The notes under the pieces were generated by a model that was not told where the DNA came from, did no database searches, and worked only from the letters and a program-made list of their open reading frames with translations. Below, piece by piece: positions 24,419 to 32,435 of a stretch of 34,838 nucleotides of DNA. The position numbers and the translations under genes are program-made. Location: the NCBI RefSeq assembly GCF_037688875.1, contig NZ_JAWDIE010000026.1:1-34838 (forward strand), in the 5' to 3' direction. The number at the start of each line of letters is the position of its first letter. Positions within the stretch are counted from its first letter, which is position 1. This DNA is from Amphibiibacter pelophylacis (GTDB lineage Bacteria > Pseudomonadota > Gammaproteobacteria > Burkholderiales > Burkholderiaceae_C).

Positions 24419-26131
24419 ATGTCCACCACACCCCACGTCACCCAGCAGGAGCTGCCTTTCCCCAAAGGCACGACGCTGATGTCCACCACGGACAGCAGCA
24501 GCTACCTGCAGTACGCCAACGAGAGCTTCGTCCAGGTCAGCGGCTACACCCGCGAGGAACTGATGGGCCAGGCGCACAACATCGTGCGCCACCCCGACAT
24601 GCCCAAGGCGGCCTTTGCCGACATGTGGGCGACGATCAAGTCCGGCAAGGCATGGACGGGCATCGTCAAGAACCGCTGCAAGAACGGCAACCACTACTGG
24701 GTGCGCGCCAACGCCATCCACATGGTGCGCCAGGGCCAGCCGGTGGGCTACATCTCCGTGCGCACCGAACCCAGCCGCCAGGAGGTCCAGGCCGCCGAAA
24801 CGCTGTACGCGCAGTGGCAGGCCGGACAGAACCAGGGCTGGGGCCTGCGCGAAGGCGTGCTGGTGCGCCGGGGGCTGCTGTCTTTCCTGACCTGGGGGCG
24901 CACGCTGTCCACCCCGGCACGCGCGACACTGGGCGCGCTGGCCGGGTCTGTCGTGACCGGCGGCGCGCTGCTGGGCGGCCTGGCGCTGGCGGGCGCCCTG
25001 CCCGCCCTGAGCCTGACCGCACTGGGCGCCGCAGCGGGCGCGGCGCTGGCGGGCACGGCGGTGGCCAGCCTGTGGCTGCGCCATCACATCACCGCGCCGC
25101 TGGACACGGTGCTGCAGCAGGCGCAGCGCGTCGCGGGCGGCGATCCGCAGAACGCCCCCGGCATGGACCGCATCGACGCCATCGGACACCTTCAGCGCTG
25201 CATCAACCAGTCCGGGCTGAACCTGAAAGCGCTGGTGGATGACATTGCCTCGCAGACCTCCGGCCTGACCGCCGTCAGCCGCGAAATCTCCAGCAGCAGC
25301 CACGACCTGTCGCAGCGCTCCGAGCGCCAGGCGTCCAACCTGCAGCAGACCGCCAGCGCCATGGACGAAATCACCGGCACCGTGCGCAGCAGCGGCGACA
25401 GCGCTTCGGCCGCCAGCCGCCTGGCCGAAGAAGCGCGCCAGATCACCGAAACCGGCGAAGAGGCCGTGCAGCAGGTGGTCCACACCATGCAGGACATCAG
25501 CGCCAGCAGCAAGCGCATCAACGACATCATCGGCGTCATTGACAGCATCGCCTTCCAGACCAACATCCTGGCGCTGAACGCCTCGGTCGAAGCCGCCCGC
25601 GCGGGCGAGCAGGGGCGCGGCTTTGCCGTCGTGGCCTCGGAAGTGCGCAACCTGGCGCAGCGCAGCGCGGGCGCGGCCAAGGAAATCAAGCAGCTCATCG
25701 TCACCTCGGTGCAGACCGTGGACAGCGGCAACACCAAGGTCGGCAACGCCGGACAGACCATGAGCAGCATCAAGACCCAGGTCAGCCGCGTCAGCGACCT
25801 GATCGCCCAGATCAGCACCGCCACGCAGGAGCAGTCGCAGGGCATTGATCTGGTCAACCAGTCTGTCGTCGATCTGGACAACATGACGCAGCAGAACGTC
25901 GCTCTGGTGGAAGAAAGCGCCGCCGTGGCCCAGCAGCTTCACCACCAGGCCAGCGTGCTGCAAAGCGCCATCGCCGTGTTCGGCGGTCAGGTCCAGGCCA
26001 GCGCGCCCGCAGCGCCCGCCCGCCAGGCCACGCCGCAGCACACCGCCCAGCGCGCGATCCAGAACGCCAGCCGCAGCGCCAGCCAGAGCAAACCCGCCAG
26101 CCCGGCGAGGGCGACAGCGCGGAGTCATTGA
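24419..26131 (+). CDS. Aer-like methyl-accepting chemotaxis protein with N-terminal PAS domain
   Basis: 570 residues. A PAS domain at about 20-118 has the Aer-type FVQVSGYTREELMGQAHNIV and HPDMPKAAFADMW blocks, suggesting a redox/FAD sensor for energy taxis. A hydrophobic, Ala/Gly/Leu-rich stretch at about 165-220 should enter the membrane without an external domain. The cytoplasmic signalling region follows, with the conserved hairpin tip at about 375-400 (IDSIAFQTNILALNASVEAARAGEQGRGFAVVA). The C-terminal ~40 residues are Ala/Ser/Gln-rich with no clear CheR-binding pentapeptide. The ATG at 24419 is chosen as the first giving a family-like N-terminus; its ribosome site (GAGG) lies inside an inverted-repeat arm. 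It stands alone, without che or flagellar genes. Confidence 0.93.
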   Translation: MSTTPHVTQQELPFPKGTTLMSTTDSSSYLQYANESFVQVSGYTREELMGQAHNIVRHPDMPKAAFADMWATIKSGKAWTGIVKNRCKNGNHYWVRANAIHMVRQGQPVGYISVRTEPSRQEVQAAETLYAQWQAGQNQGWGLREGVLVRRGLLSFLTWGRTLSTPARATLGALAGSVVTGGALLGGLALAGALPALSLTALGAAAGAALAGTAVASLWLRHHITAPLDTVLQQAQRVAGGDPQNAPGMDRIDAIGHLQRCINQSGLNLKALVDDIASQTSGLTAVSREISSSSHDLSQRSERQASNLQQTASAMDEITGTVRSSGDSASAASRLAEEARQITETGEEAVQQVVHTMQDISASSKRINDIIGVIDSIAFQTNILALNASVEAARAGEQGRGFAVVASEVRNLAQRSAGAAKEIKQLIVTSVQTVDSGNTKVGNAGQTMSSIKTQVSRVSDLIAQISTATQEQSQGIDLVNQSVVDLDNMTQQNVALVEESAAVAQQLHHQASVLQSAIAVFGGQVQASAPAAPARQATPQHTAQRAIQNASRSASQSKPASPARATARSH

Positions 26132-26146
26132 GGGGTTCCGTCGGAC

Positions 26147-26184
26147 GTGGGGTCAGCTCCCGCTTCAGTCGCGGGCTGACCCAC
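26147..26184. terminator. Hairpin between convergent chemoreceptor and mnmE genes
   Basis: GTGGGGTCAG...CCCGC (26147-26163) pairs with GCGGGCTGACCCAC (26171-26184) with a bulged G and a bulged CT, around a seven-base loop. There is no strong U-tract on either side, so it is probably a bidirectional 3'-end stabiliser or weak terminator. Confidence 0.55.
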
Positions 26185-27636
26185 TCACTTCCCGATACAG
26201 AACCTTCCAAAAATCGCACCCAGCAGATCCTCGCTGCTGAACTGGCCGGTGATCTGGCCCAGTTCGTCGTGGGCCAGGCGCAGCTCTTCGGCGATCAGAT
26301 CCAGCAGGGGTGCGGGGTGGCTCAGGTGGTCCAGCGCGGCGGCGATGTGCGTCTGGGCGCGGCCCAGAGCCTCGACGTGGCGGGCGCGGGCGCTGAACAG
26401 GCCTTCGCTGCCGCCGCCCTGCCAGCCCACCGCTGCCAGCAGCGCCTGGCGCAGCGCGTCGAGGCCGTCGCCGCTGCGGGCCGAAAGACGCAGCGTCTGC
26501 GTCACGGCCAGCGGCGTGTCCGACGGCTCGGACGGCGATACGGGCGTTTGAAAAGCATCCAGCTTGTTCCACACCTGAAGCACGGGGATGCGCCCGGCCC
26601 CACCCGGTGCGGACAGCGCCTGCGCCAGCTCGCCCGCCAGCGCGGCGTCGGCGGTGGCATAAGCCGGGTCGGCGGCAAGGGAGAGGTCGCGCAGCCACAG
26701 CAGCACGTCGGCCTGCGCGATGGCCTGCCAGGAGCGTTCAATGCCGATGCGCTCGACCTCGTCCTGCGTGTCGCGCAGACCGGCGGTGTCGATGATGTGC
26801 AGCGGCACGCCGTCGATCTGCAGCGTCTGGCTGACGCGGTCACGCGTCGTGCCCGGCACGGCGGTGACGATGGCCAGTTCGGCCCCGGCCAGCGCGTTGA
26901 GCAGCGAACTCTTGCCCACATTGGGCTGTCCGGCCAGCACCACGCTGACGCCCTCGCGCAGGATGGCGCCCTGGCACGTCTGCGCCTGCACCGCCGCCAG
27001 CTGCGCGGCGAGGGCCTCAACCAGGGTGCGAATGCCGTACTGCTCGATGAAGTCGATGTCTTCCTCGGGGAAATCCAGCGTCGCCTCGACCAGGGTGCGA
27101 GCGTGGACCACCTGCCCCGTCAGGCTCCCGATCTCCACCGAAAACGCGCCCGCCAGCGAGCGGCTGGCGCTGCGCGCAGCCGCCTCGGTGCTGGCGGCGA
27201 TCAGGTCGGCCACGGCTTCGGCCTGCGCCAGATCGAGCTTGCCGTTCAGAAAAGCGCGGCGCGTGAACTCGCCAGCCTGCGCCAGACGCAGGCGCTCGCA
27301 GGCGGGCACTGCCGCAGCGACCTCGAAGCAGCGCGCCAGCAGCAGCTGCAGCACCACCGGACCGCCGTGGGCCTGAAGCTCCAGCACGTCTTCGCCGGTG
27401 TACGAATTGGGCCCGGGAAAATGGATCGCCAGCCCGGTGTCGATGGCGCTGCCGTCGCGGGCGGGCAGCGGCAGCAGCGTGGCCATGCGCGGCACCAGAT
27501 CGCGGCCCAGCCAGGCCTGAATGAAACCGCGCAAGTCGGGCCCGGACAGGCGCACGATGCCCACCGCCCCCGGCCCCGCAGCGGTGGCGACGGCGGCAAT
27601 CGGGTCTTCCCAGCGGGCGAGTTCTGCGGGTGTCAT
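26185..27636 (-). CDS. mnmE: tRNA uridine-5-carboxymethylaminomethyl(34) synthesis GTPase MnmE
   Basis: 483 residues. MnmE works with MnmG to modify the wobble uridine of several tRNAs. The N-terminal folate-binding domain starts with DPIAAVATAAGPGAVGIVRLSG and contains NSYTGEDVLELQAHGGP. The G domain is inserted in the helical region: G1 GQPNVGKSS (236-244), G2 PGTTRD (261-266), G3 DTAGLRDT (283-290) and G4 NKLD. The C-terminus ends in the invariant C-x-GK motif (CIGK, Cys480). The length is slightly above the usual ~450-460. It usually sits near yidC/rnpA/dnaA; here the neighbours are unrelated. Confidence 0.96.
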   Translation of the reverse strand: MTPAELARWEDPIAAVATAAGPGAVGIVRLSGPDLRGFIQAWLGRDLVPRMATLLPLPARDGSAIDTGLAIHFPGPNSYTGEDVLELQAHGGPVVLQLLLARCFEVAAAVPACERLRLAQAGEFTRRAFLNGKLDLAQAEAVADLIAASTEAAARSASRSLAGAFSVEIGSLTGQVVHARTLVEATLDFPEEDIDFIEQYGIRTLVEALAAQLAAVQAQTCQGAILREGVSVVLAGQPNVGKSSLLNALAGAELAIVTAVPGTTRDRVSQTLQIDGVPLHIIDTAGLRDTQDEVERIGIERSWQAIAQADVLLWLRDLSLAADPAYATADAALAGELAQALSAPGGAGRIPVLQVWNKLDAFQTPVSPSEPSDTPLAVTQTLRLSARSGDGLDALRQALLAAVGWQGGGSEGLFSARARHVEALGRAQTHIAAALDHLSHPAPLLDLIAEELRLAHDELGQITGQFSSEDLLGAIFGRFCIGK

Positions 27637-27763
27637 GGGCGGGCCATTCAGGGAAAGTGGGTCAGGGCGCTATTGTCACTGAGTCGCCATCCACGTCGAT
27701 AACATGTGGCCCTTGGCGATGATGCCTGCGCTGGACACCTCAAACCAAACTTCCAACCGTATC

Positions 27764-28234
27764 ATGATCACATCAGAAGTCGTGGATTACATCAGTCGCA
27801 GTGTGCTGTGCTGGCTGGCTACCGTCGATGAAACGGGTCAACCAAACGTCTCACCGAAAGAGATCTTTGCTGCCTTTGACGCTGAGCACATCGTCATAGC
27901 AAACATTGCATCGCCAAAGAGTGAACGCAACATCGAGATCAATTCGCGTGTCTGCATCAGCTTCGTCGATATCTTTGTTCAAAAGGGTTTCAAGGCCATC
28001 GGCGTCGCTCGGAATGTCAAAAGGTCAGACGCCGACTTCTCCAGGTGGTCTGCGCCGCTTGAAGCCATGGCGGGTCCTAAATTTCCTGTTCGCTCTGTCT
28101 TCGTGGTGCAGGTCATTTCAGTTGAGCCCATCGTCGCTCCGAGTTATCGCCTCTATGCCGCTGAAACAACAGAGAAATCACAGGTGGCGTCTGCCTTGCA
28201 AACGTATGGCGTCAACAAGAGTGGCGATGTCTGA
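27764..28234 (+). CDS. Pyridoxamine 5'-phosphate oxidase-like (FMN-binding) protein
   Basis: 156 residues. The N-terminal LCWLATVDETGQPNVSPKEI block and the following strand pattern (HIVIANIASPKSERNIEINS, VCISFVDIFVQKGFKAIGVA) fit the split-barrel flavin-binding PPOX-like superfamily. Many members are reductases of unknown substrate, and true PdxH motifs are not seen, so a vitamin B6 role is not implied. The ATG at 27764 begins the conserved part; no ribosome site is visible there, and ATGs at 27719 and 27722 are alternatives. Its base composition is clearly lower in G+C than that of mnmE and the pot-type operon on either side, suggesting recent arrival. Confidence 0.8.
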   Translation: MITSEVVDYISRSVLCWLATVDETGQPNVSPKEIFAAFDAEHIVIANIASPKSERNIEINSRVCISFVDIFVQKGFKAIGVARNVKRSDADFSRWSAPLEAMAGPKFPVRSVFVVQVISVEPIVAPSYRLYAAETTEKSQVASALQTYGVNKSGDV

Positions 28235-28307
28235 CTCAGTATGCCAGGGGCCCCGACAGGTCACTCGAATGCTGGACACCAACATCCAGGTTCGGCGCTG
28301 CCCAGCT

Positions 28308-29165
28308 TCAAACCGCCTCTTTCGGCTTACGCCAGTACATCAGTAGCACCACTGCCGCCGTCACTGTCATCAGCAGCAGGCTGATCGCGTTGAGGATGGG
28401 CGTGGCGCCCTGGCGCATCTGGCCGTACATCCAGATGGTCAGCGGGCTGTCGCCGCCAGCCAGCATCAGCGTGGTGTTGAAGTTCTCGAAGCTGAGCAGG
28501 AAAGCCACTGCGCCGCTGCCCAGCACCGCCGGGCGCAGGTGCGGCCAGGTGATGGTGCGCCACACCCCCAGGCGCGTCGCGCCCAGGTTGAGAGCCGCCT
28601 CTTCCAGCGTGATGTCGAAGCGGCGCAGGCGCGCGCTGATGGTGAGCGTGGCGATGCTGACGATGTAGGAAAACTGCCCTGCCACCACCAGCGGCAGGCC
28701 GGGACGCAGCCAGTCCAGCTCCAGGCCGAAGCGGGCGTCGGCCCAGTTGGCGATCTGGCTGGCCAGCGCCAGGATGGAAATCCCCAGGATCACGCCCGGG
28801 ATCACCAGCGGCAGCAGCATCACCGTGGCCAGCAGCGCCTTGCCCCGGAACTGTGCGCGCTCCAGCACCACGGCGTTGACCGTGCCCACTGCCATCACCA
28901 GCGCCGACACCCAGACCGCCACCCAGACGCTGTTGCCCAGCGCGTCGTGCAGATCGGGGTTGAAGAGCACGCCCAGGCGATCCGCCGCGTGGCCGATGAA
29001 CCAGTCCAGCGTGAAACCACGCCAGGGCGGCAGCGGATACGGCGCGTCGTTGAAGGCGAACACCGCCACCACCGCTAGCGGCAGCAGCAGAAACAGGAAA
29101 AACAGCGCCACATAGGCCGTGCGGGCGCGGCGCCAGATCGGGGGGTCGGGGAGGCCGGGAATCAT
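28308..29165 (-). CDS. PotC-like ABC transporter permease
   Basis: 285 residues, binding-protein-dependent inner-membrane permease of the spermidine/putrescine type. About six spans are visible, starting with TAYVALFFLFLLLPLAVVAVFAFND. The EAA loop that touches the ATPase is LEEAALNLGATRLGVWRTITWPHLRPAVL. The GFTLDWFI segment after the first span is typical of PotC. GAGGAG lies 7 bases before the ATG, and the gene starts 10 bases after the PotB-like stop. It is the last gene of the four-gene importer. Confidence 0.92.
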   Translation of the reverse strand: MIPGLPDPPIWRRARTAYVALFFLFLLLPLAVVAVFAFNDAPYPLPPWRGFTLDWFIGHAADRLGVLFNPDLHDALGNSVWVAVWVSALVMAVGTVNAVVLERAQFRGKALLATVMLLPLVIPGVILGISILALASQIANWADARFGLELDWLRPGLPLVVAGQFSYIVSIATLTISARLRRFDITLEEAALNLGATRLGVWRTITWPHLRPAVLGSGAVAFLLSFENFNTTLMLAGGDSPLTIWMYGQMRQGATPILNAISLLLMTVTAAVVLLMYWRKPKEAV

Positions 29166-29175
29166 GCGATTCTCC

Positions 29176-30084
29176 TCAGGTCTGGCGCATGGCGCTGGCC
29201 AGACGCTGGCCGGTCAGGCGCAGCCCCAGCCACACGAGCAGGCTGGACAGCAGCAGCAGCAGGAAAGCAAAGGCCGAGCCCTGCTCCCAGTTGAAGCGGG
29301 TGATGAACTGGGTGTAGATCTGGTCGGTGAACCACATGGAATCCTTGCCGCCCAGCACCACCGGCGTCAGGTAGTTGCCCAGCGTCAGCATGAAAACCAT
29401 CAGGCAGCCGGCCGCGATGCCCGGCGCCGCGTGCGGAATGATGATGCGCCGCAGGATGTTCGCCCGCCCCGCGCCCAGGTCGTAAGCGGCTTCGATCAGG
29501 CTGTTGTCCAGGGTGTCCAGCACGTTGATCAGGGGCACCAGCATGAAGAGCAGCGAACCATACACCAGGCCGACCAGGATGGTGGCGTCGCTGTACAGCA
29601 GATCCAGATCCGGCCCGGCCAGGCCCAGCGTGTGCAGCAGCGTGGGCAGGATGCCGCCCTGGCGCAGCAGAATGATCCAGCCCAGCGTGCGCACCAGTTC
29701 GCTCGCCCAGAACGGGATCAGGATGGCCGCGAACAGCCAGGACCGTGTGCGCCCACGCGCCACCTTGGCGATGGTCCAGGCCACCGGAAAAGCCAGCACC
29801 AGCGCCAGCGCCGTCGCCAGCAGCGACATCGTGGCCGTGCGCACAAAGGTGTTCCAGTAGAGCGGTTCGCCAAAAAAAGTGGCGTACTGCGTGCTGCTCC
29901 AGACCGGGTCGCCGCCGCCGGAGCTGTCGTGGAAGGACAGCAGCAGCAGGTTGACGTGCGGCAGCACAATCAGCAGGCCCAGCCAGAGCAGCGCCGGGGC
30001 CAGCAGCAGGCCCAGCGCCAGGCGGCCCGCCGCCAAGGGCGGCTTGTCATCAGCCAGGGGCGGCTTGTCAGCAGCAGCGCTCAT
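29176..30084 (-). CDS. PotB-like ABC transporter permease
   Basis: 302 residues. The first span is LALGLLLAPALLWLGLLIVLPHVNLLLLSF. The core blocks FPVAWTIAKVARGRTRSWLF and IPFWASELVRTLGWIILL, and the EAA loop LIEAAYDLGAGRANILRRIIIPHAAPGI, are characteristic of PotB/PotH. It would form the channel with the PotC-like protein. It overlaps the ATPase gene by four bases (ATGA). The N-terminus holds a short duplication, DKPPLA twice, from a 21-bp imperfect tandem repeat (30036-30074). Confidence 0.92.
   Translation of the reverse strand: MSAAADKPPLADDKPPLAAGRLALGLLLAPALLWLGLLIVLPHVNLLLLSFHDSSGGGDPVWSSTQYATFFGEPLYWNTFVRTATMSLLATALALVLAFPVAWTIAKVARGRTRSWLFAAILIPFWASELVRTLGWIILLRQGGILPTLLHTLGLAGPDLDLLYSDATILVGLVYGSLLFMLVPLINVLDTLDNSLIEAAYDLGAGRANILRRIIIPHAAPGIAAGCLMVFMLTLGNYLTPVVLGGKDSMWFTDQIYTQFITRFNWEQGSAFAFLLLLLSSLLVWLGLRLTGQRLASAMRQT
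30036..30074 (-). repeat. 21-bp imperfect tandem duplication in the PotB-like N-terminus
   Basis: Two 18-base copies (30036-30053 and 30057-30074) share 16 positions, with a period of 21 bases. The duplication keeps the frame and gives two DKPPLA segments in the cytoplasmic lead. Confidence 0.75.
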
Positions 30085-31202
30085 GCCGCAAACACCTGCA
30101 TCTGCGCCGGGTCCAGCGCCAGCCAGGCCGGGGCACCCACCGACCAGTCGCGGTCCAGGCTGTGCTGGGCCAGCGTCACCTGCCAGGCGAGGCCGCCTTC
30201 AAAACGCACCATCAGCATCGAACTGGCGCCATCGAACAGCAAAGACTGCACCGTGACGGGCCAGCGCGGCAGGCCGTCGGGCAGATCGGCCGATTGCGCC
30301 GCCAGCGAAATCTGCTCCGGTCGCACAAACACCTGCGCTGCCCCTGCGGGCGTGGAATGCGCCGACACGCTGTTCAGGGGAATCGTCGGGCCACCGTCCA
30401 GCTGCAGCTCGTCGCTGGCGCTGCTGCGCACGATGCGGCCGCTGGCGCGGTTGCTGTGGCCGACAAAACCGGCCACGAAGGCGCTGGCCGGTTCGCGGTA
30501 AAGCTGGCGCGGCGTACCGACCTGCTCGAAGCGGCCGTGGTTCATCACCGCGACCTGGTCGGACATGACCAGCGCCTCGCTCTGGTCGTGGGTGATGTAG
30601 ACGAAGGTGGTGCCGAAATCGGCCTGGATCTGTTTCAGCTCCAGCTTCATGTGCTCGCGCAGCTTCAGGTCCAGCGCGCCCAGCGGCTCGTCCAGCAGCA
30701 GCAGCGTGGGCTCCAGCACCAGCGCGCGGGCAATCGCCACGCGCTGCTTCTGGCCGCCCGACATCTGGTCGATGCGCTTGTCCGCCGTGCCTGGCAGGCC
30801 CACGCGCTCCAGCATGGCGGCGGCTTTGGCCTGGCGCTCGCGCCGGGACAGGCCGCGCTGCGCCAGGCCATAAGCCACGTTATCGCCCACCGACATCATG
30901 GGAAACAGCGCCAGGTGCTGGAACACCATGTTCACCGGACGGCGGTTGGGCGCCACGCCCTGCATGGAGCGCCCGGCGATCACGATGTCGCCCGCATCGG
31001 GCTGGACAAAGCCCGCGATCATGCGCAGCAGCGTCGTCTTGCCGCAGCCCGACGGCCCCAGGATGGAGAAAAACTGCCCGCGCACCACGTCAAAACTCAG
31101 CTGGTCCACCGCATGGAAGCTGCCGTAGTGGCGGCTGACGCTGCGCACGGAAAGATCAATATCAGAAGCCGCCGCAGCGGCCTTTACAGCAGAAGCACTC
31201 AT
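30081..31202 (-). CDS. PotA-like ABC transporter ATP-binding protein
   Basis: 373 residues. Walker A is GPSGCGKTT, the Q-loop is NMVFQHLALFP, the ABC signature is MSGGQKQRVAIARAL, Walker B is TLLLLDEPLGALD, and the switch histidine is in VYITHDQSEAL. A C-terminal TOBE-type domain follows (about 280-373), with the FVRPEQISLA block. The order and motifs fit PotA of polyamine importers, though close relatives carry other substrates. The start at 31202 lies 10 bases after the binding-protein stop with only a weak ribosome site, suggesting coupling. Confidence 0.93.
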   Translation of the reverse strand: MSASAVKAAAAASDIDLSVRSVSRHYGSFHAVDQLSFDVVRGQFFSILGPSGCGKTTLLRMIAGFVQPDAGDIVIAGRSMQGVAPNRRPVNMVFQHLALFPMMSVGDNVAYGLAQRGLSRRERQAKAAAMLERVGLPGTADKRIDQMSGGQKQRVAIARALVLEPTLLLLDEPLGALDLKLREHMKLELKQIQADFGTTFVYITHDQSEALVMSDQVAVMNHGRFEQVGTPRQLYREPASAFVAGFVGHSNRASGRIVRSSASDELQLDGGPTIPLNSVSAHSTPAGAAQVFVRPEQISLAAQSADLPDGLPRWPVTVQSLLFDGASSMLMVRFEGGLAWQVTLAQHSLDRDWSVGAPAWLALDPAQMQVFAA

Positions 31203-31212
31203 GCGCAGGCGT

Positions 31213-32280
31213 TCAGCGCGCGGCCTTGATGCGGTCCAGCACCCGGCCGTCGATGGCTTCCAGACCCGCCGGAATCGCCGGATACCACTTGATGTTGTCC
31301 ATGGCGGCGGGCGGGAAAGATTCGGCCAGCTGCGCCTTCATCTTCTCGGGCATGTACTTTTCGGCGTCCTTGACCGCCGTGAAGCTGCCCGCCGACTGCG
31401 CCAGCTGCGCGGCAATCTGGGGCTGGGTCACGAAATTGATCCATTTGTAGGCGGCATCGACGTTTTTGGCCTTGGCCGGGATGGCAAAGGTATCGACCCA
31501 GCCCAGCGCGCCGGAGGCGGGCGCGACAAAGCGGATGTCCGGGCTTTCGGCATTGAGCTTCCAGGCGCCCGCGTCCCACATCTGCGCGCCCACCACGGCG
31601 CCGCTGCGCACGTCGGACAGCAGCTGGTCCTTGTTCTCCCAGAAATATTTCAGCACCGGCTTGCACGCAGCCAGCTTGTCGCCCGCGGCAGTCATGATGG
31701 CCTCGTATTCCTTGGGATTGGCGTAGGCCTTGAACGGGTCCTTGCCCATGGCGAAGGCCTGCGCGATCAGGCTGGGTCGCACCAGACGCACCGCTGTCTT
31801 GCCGGTGTATCTGGCATCGCACAGATCGCCGTAATCCTTGATCGCCGGGGCCAGCTTGCTGTTGACGACCAGGCCGTCGGTGCCCCAGAACAGCGGAAGG
31901 CCGTAGACCTTGCCATTCAGCCCGGTGACGGCCTGCGTCGCCTTGAGCATGGACGGCGTGAACTGCGCCGTCTTGACCTTGGACAGATCGATGGGCTGGT
32001 AGATGCGGAACTGCTGCACCGGCCCGGTGATGCGGTCCTGGCTGGGGTTGGCCAGGTCAAAGCCCGCGCCGCCGGTGGCGCGCAGCTTGGAGATCATCTC
32101 TTCGTTGTTGGACAGCGTCACTTCGACGTCGATGCCCGTCTCTTTTTTGAACTGCTCGATCACGGCGCGCGGGGCGTAATCGGCCCAGGTCAGCAGGCGC
32201 AGCGTCTCGGCGTGGGCCGATAGCGACAGGCTGGACAGCAGCAGCGCGGCCGCCAGTGGGGTGTGTTTCAGACGCAGCAT
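31213..32280 (-). CDS. PotD-like periplasmic substrate-binding protein
   Basis: 355 residues. The signal peptide is LRLKHTPLAAALLLSSLSLSAHA with an AHA-E cleavage site, followed by TLRLLTWADYAPRAVIEQFKKETGIDVEVTLSNNEEM, the standard PotD/PotF-type opening. LGWVDTFAIPAKAKNVDAAYKWINFV in the second lobe also fits. Polyamines are the likely ligand class, but related proteins bind amino-acid derivatives, so this stays open. The ATG at 32280 has CAGGAG 7 bases upstream; an in-frame ATG 42 bases earlier is unlikely. It is the first gene of the operon, divergent from the aminotransferase over 155 bases. Confidence 0.92.
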   Translation of the reverse strand: MLRLKHTPLAAALLLSSLSLSAHAETLRLLTWADYAPRAVIEQFKKETGIDVEVTLSNNEEMISKLRATGGAGFDLANPSQDRITGPVQQFRIYQPIDLSKVKTAQFTPSMLKATQAVTGLNGKVYGLPLFWGTDGLVVNSKLAPAIKDYGDLCDARYTGKTAVRLVRPSLIAQAFAMGKDPFKAYANPKEYEAIMTAAGDKLAACKPVLKYFWENKDQLLSDVRSGAVVGAQMWDAGAWKLNAESPDIRFVAPASGALGWVDTFAIPAKAKNVDAAYKWINFVTQPQIAAQLAQSAGSFTAVKDAEKYMPEKMKAQLAESFPPAAMDNIKWYPAIPAGLEAIDGRVLDRIKAAR

Positions 32281-32369
32281 GGAAAACTCCTGGGCAAAAG
32301 TGACGGTGGGCAGGGGATACAAGCGATCACAGAGAACATCAAACCTGGCGAAGAGTATGGCCCGGCCGT

Positions 32370-32398
32370 ATGTCAGTGCCGTGTCCGGCCGCTAAAAT
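32370..32398 (+). promoter_or_regulatory. Candidate sigma-70 promoter of the aminotransferase-ribB pair
   Basis: ATGTCA (32370-32375), 17-base spacer, TAAAAT (32393-32398), with four and five of six consensus matches. The expected start is about 30 bases before the ATG at 32436. Confidence 0.5.
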
Positions 32399-32435
32399 GT
32401 CAGGGATATTACCAATCCGCCCACAGGACACCGAC

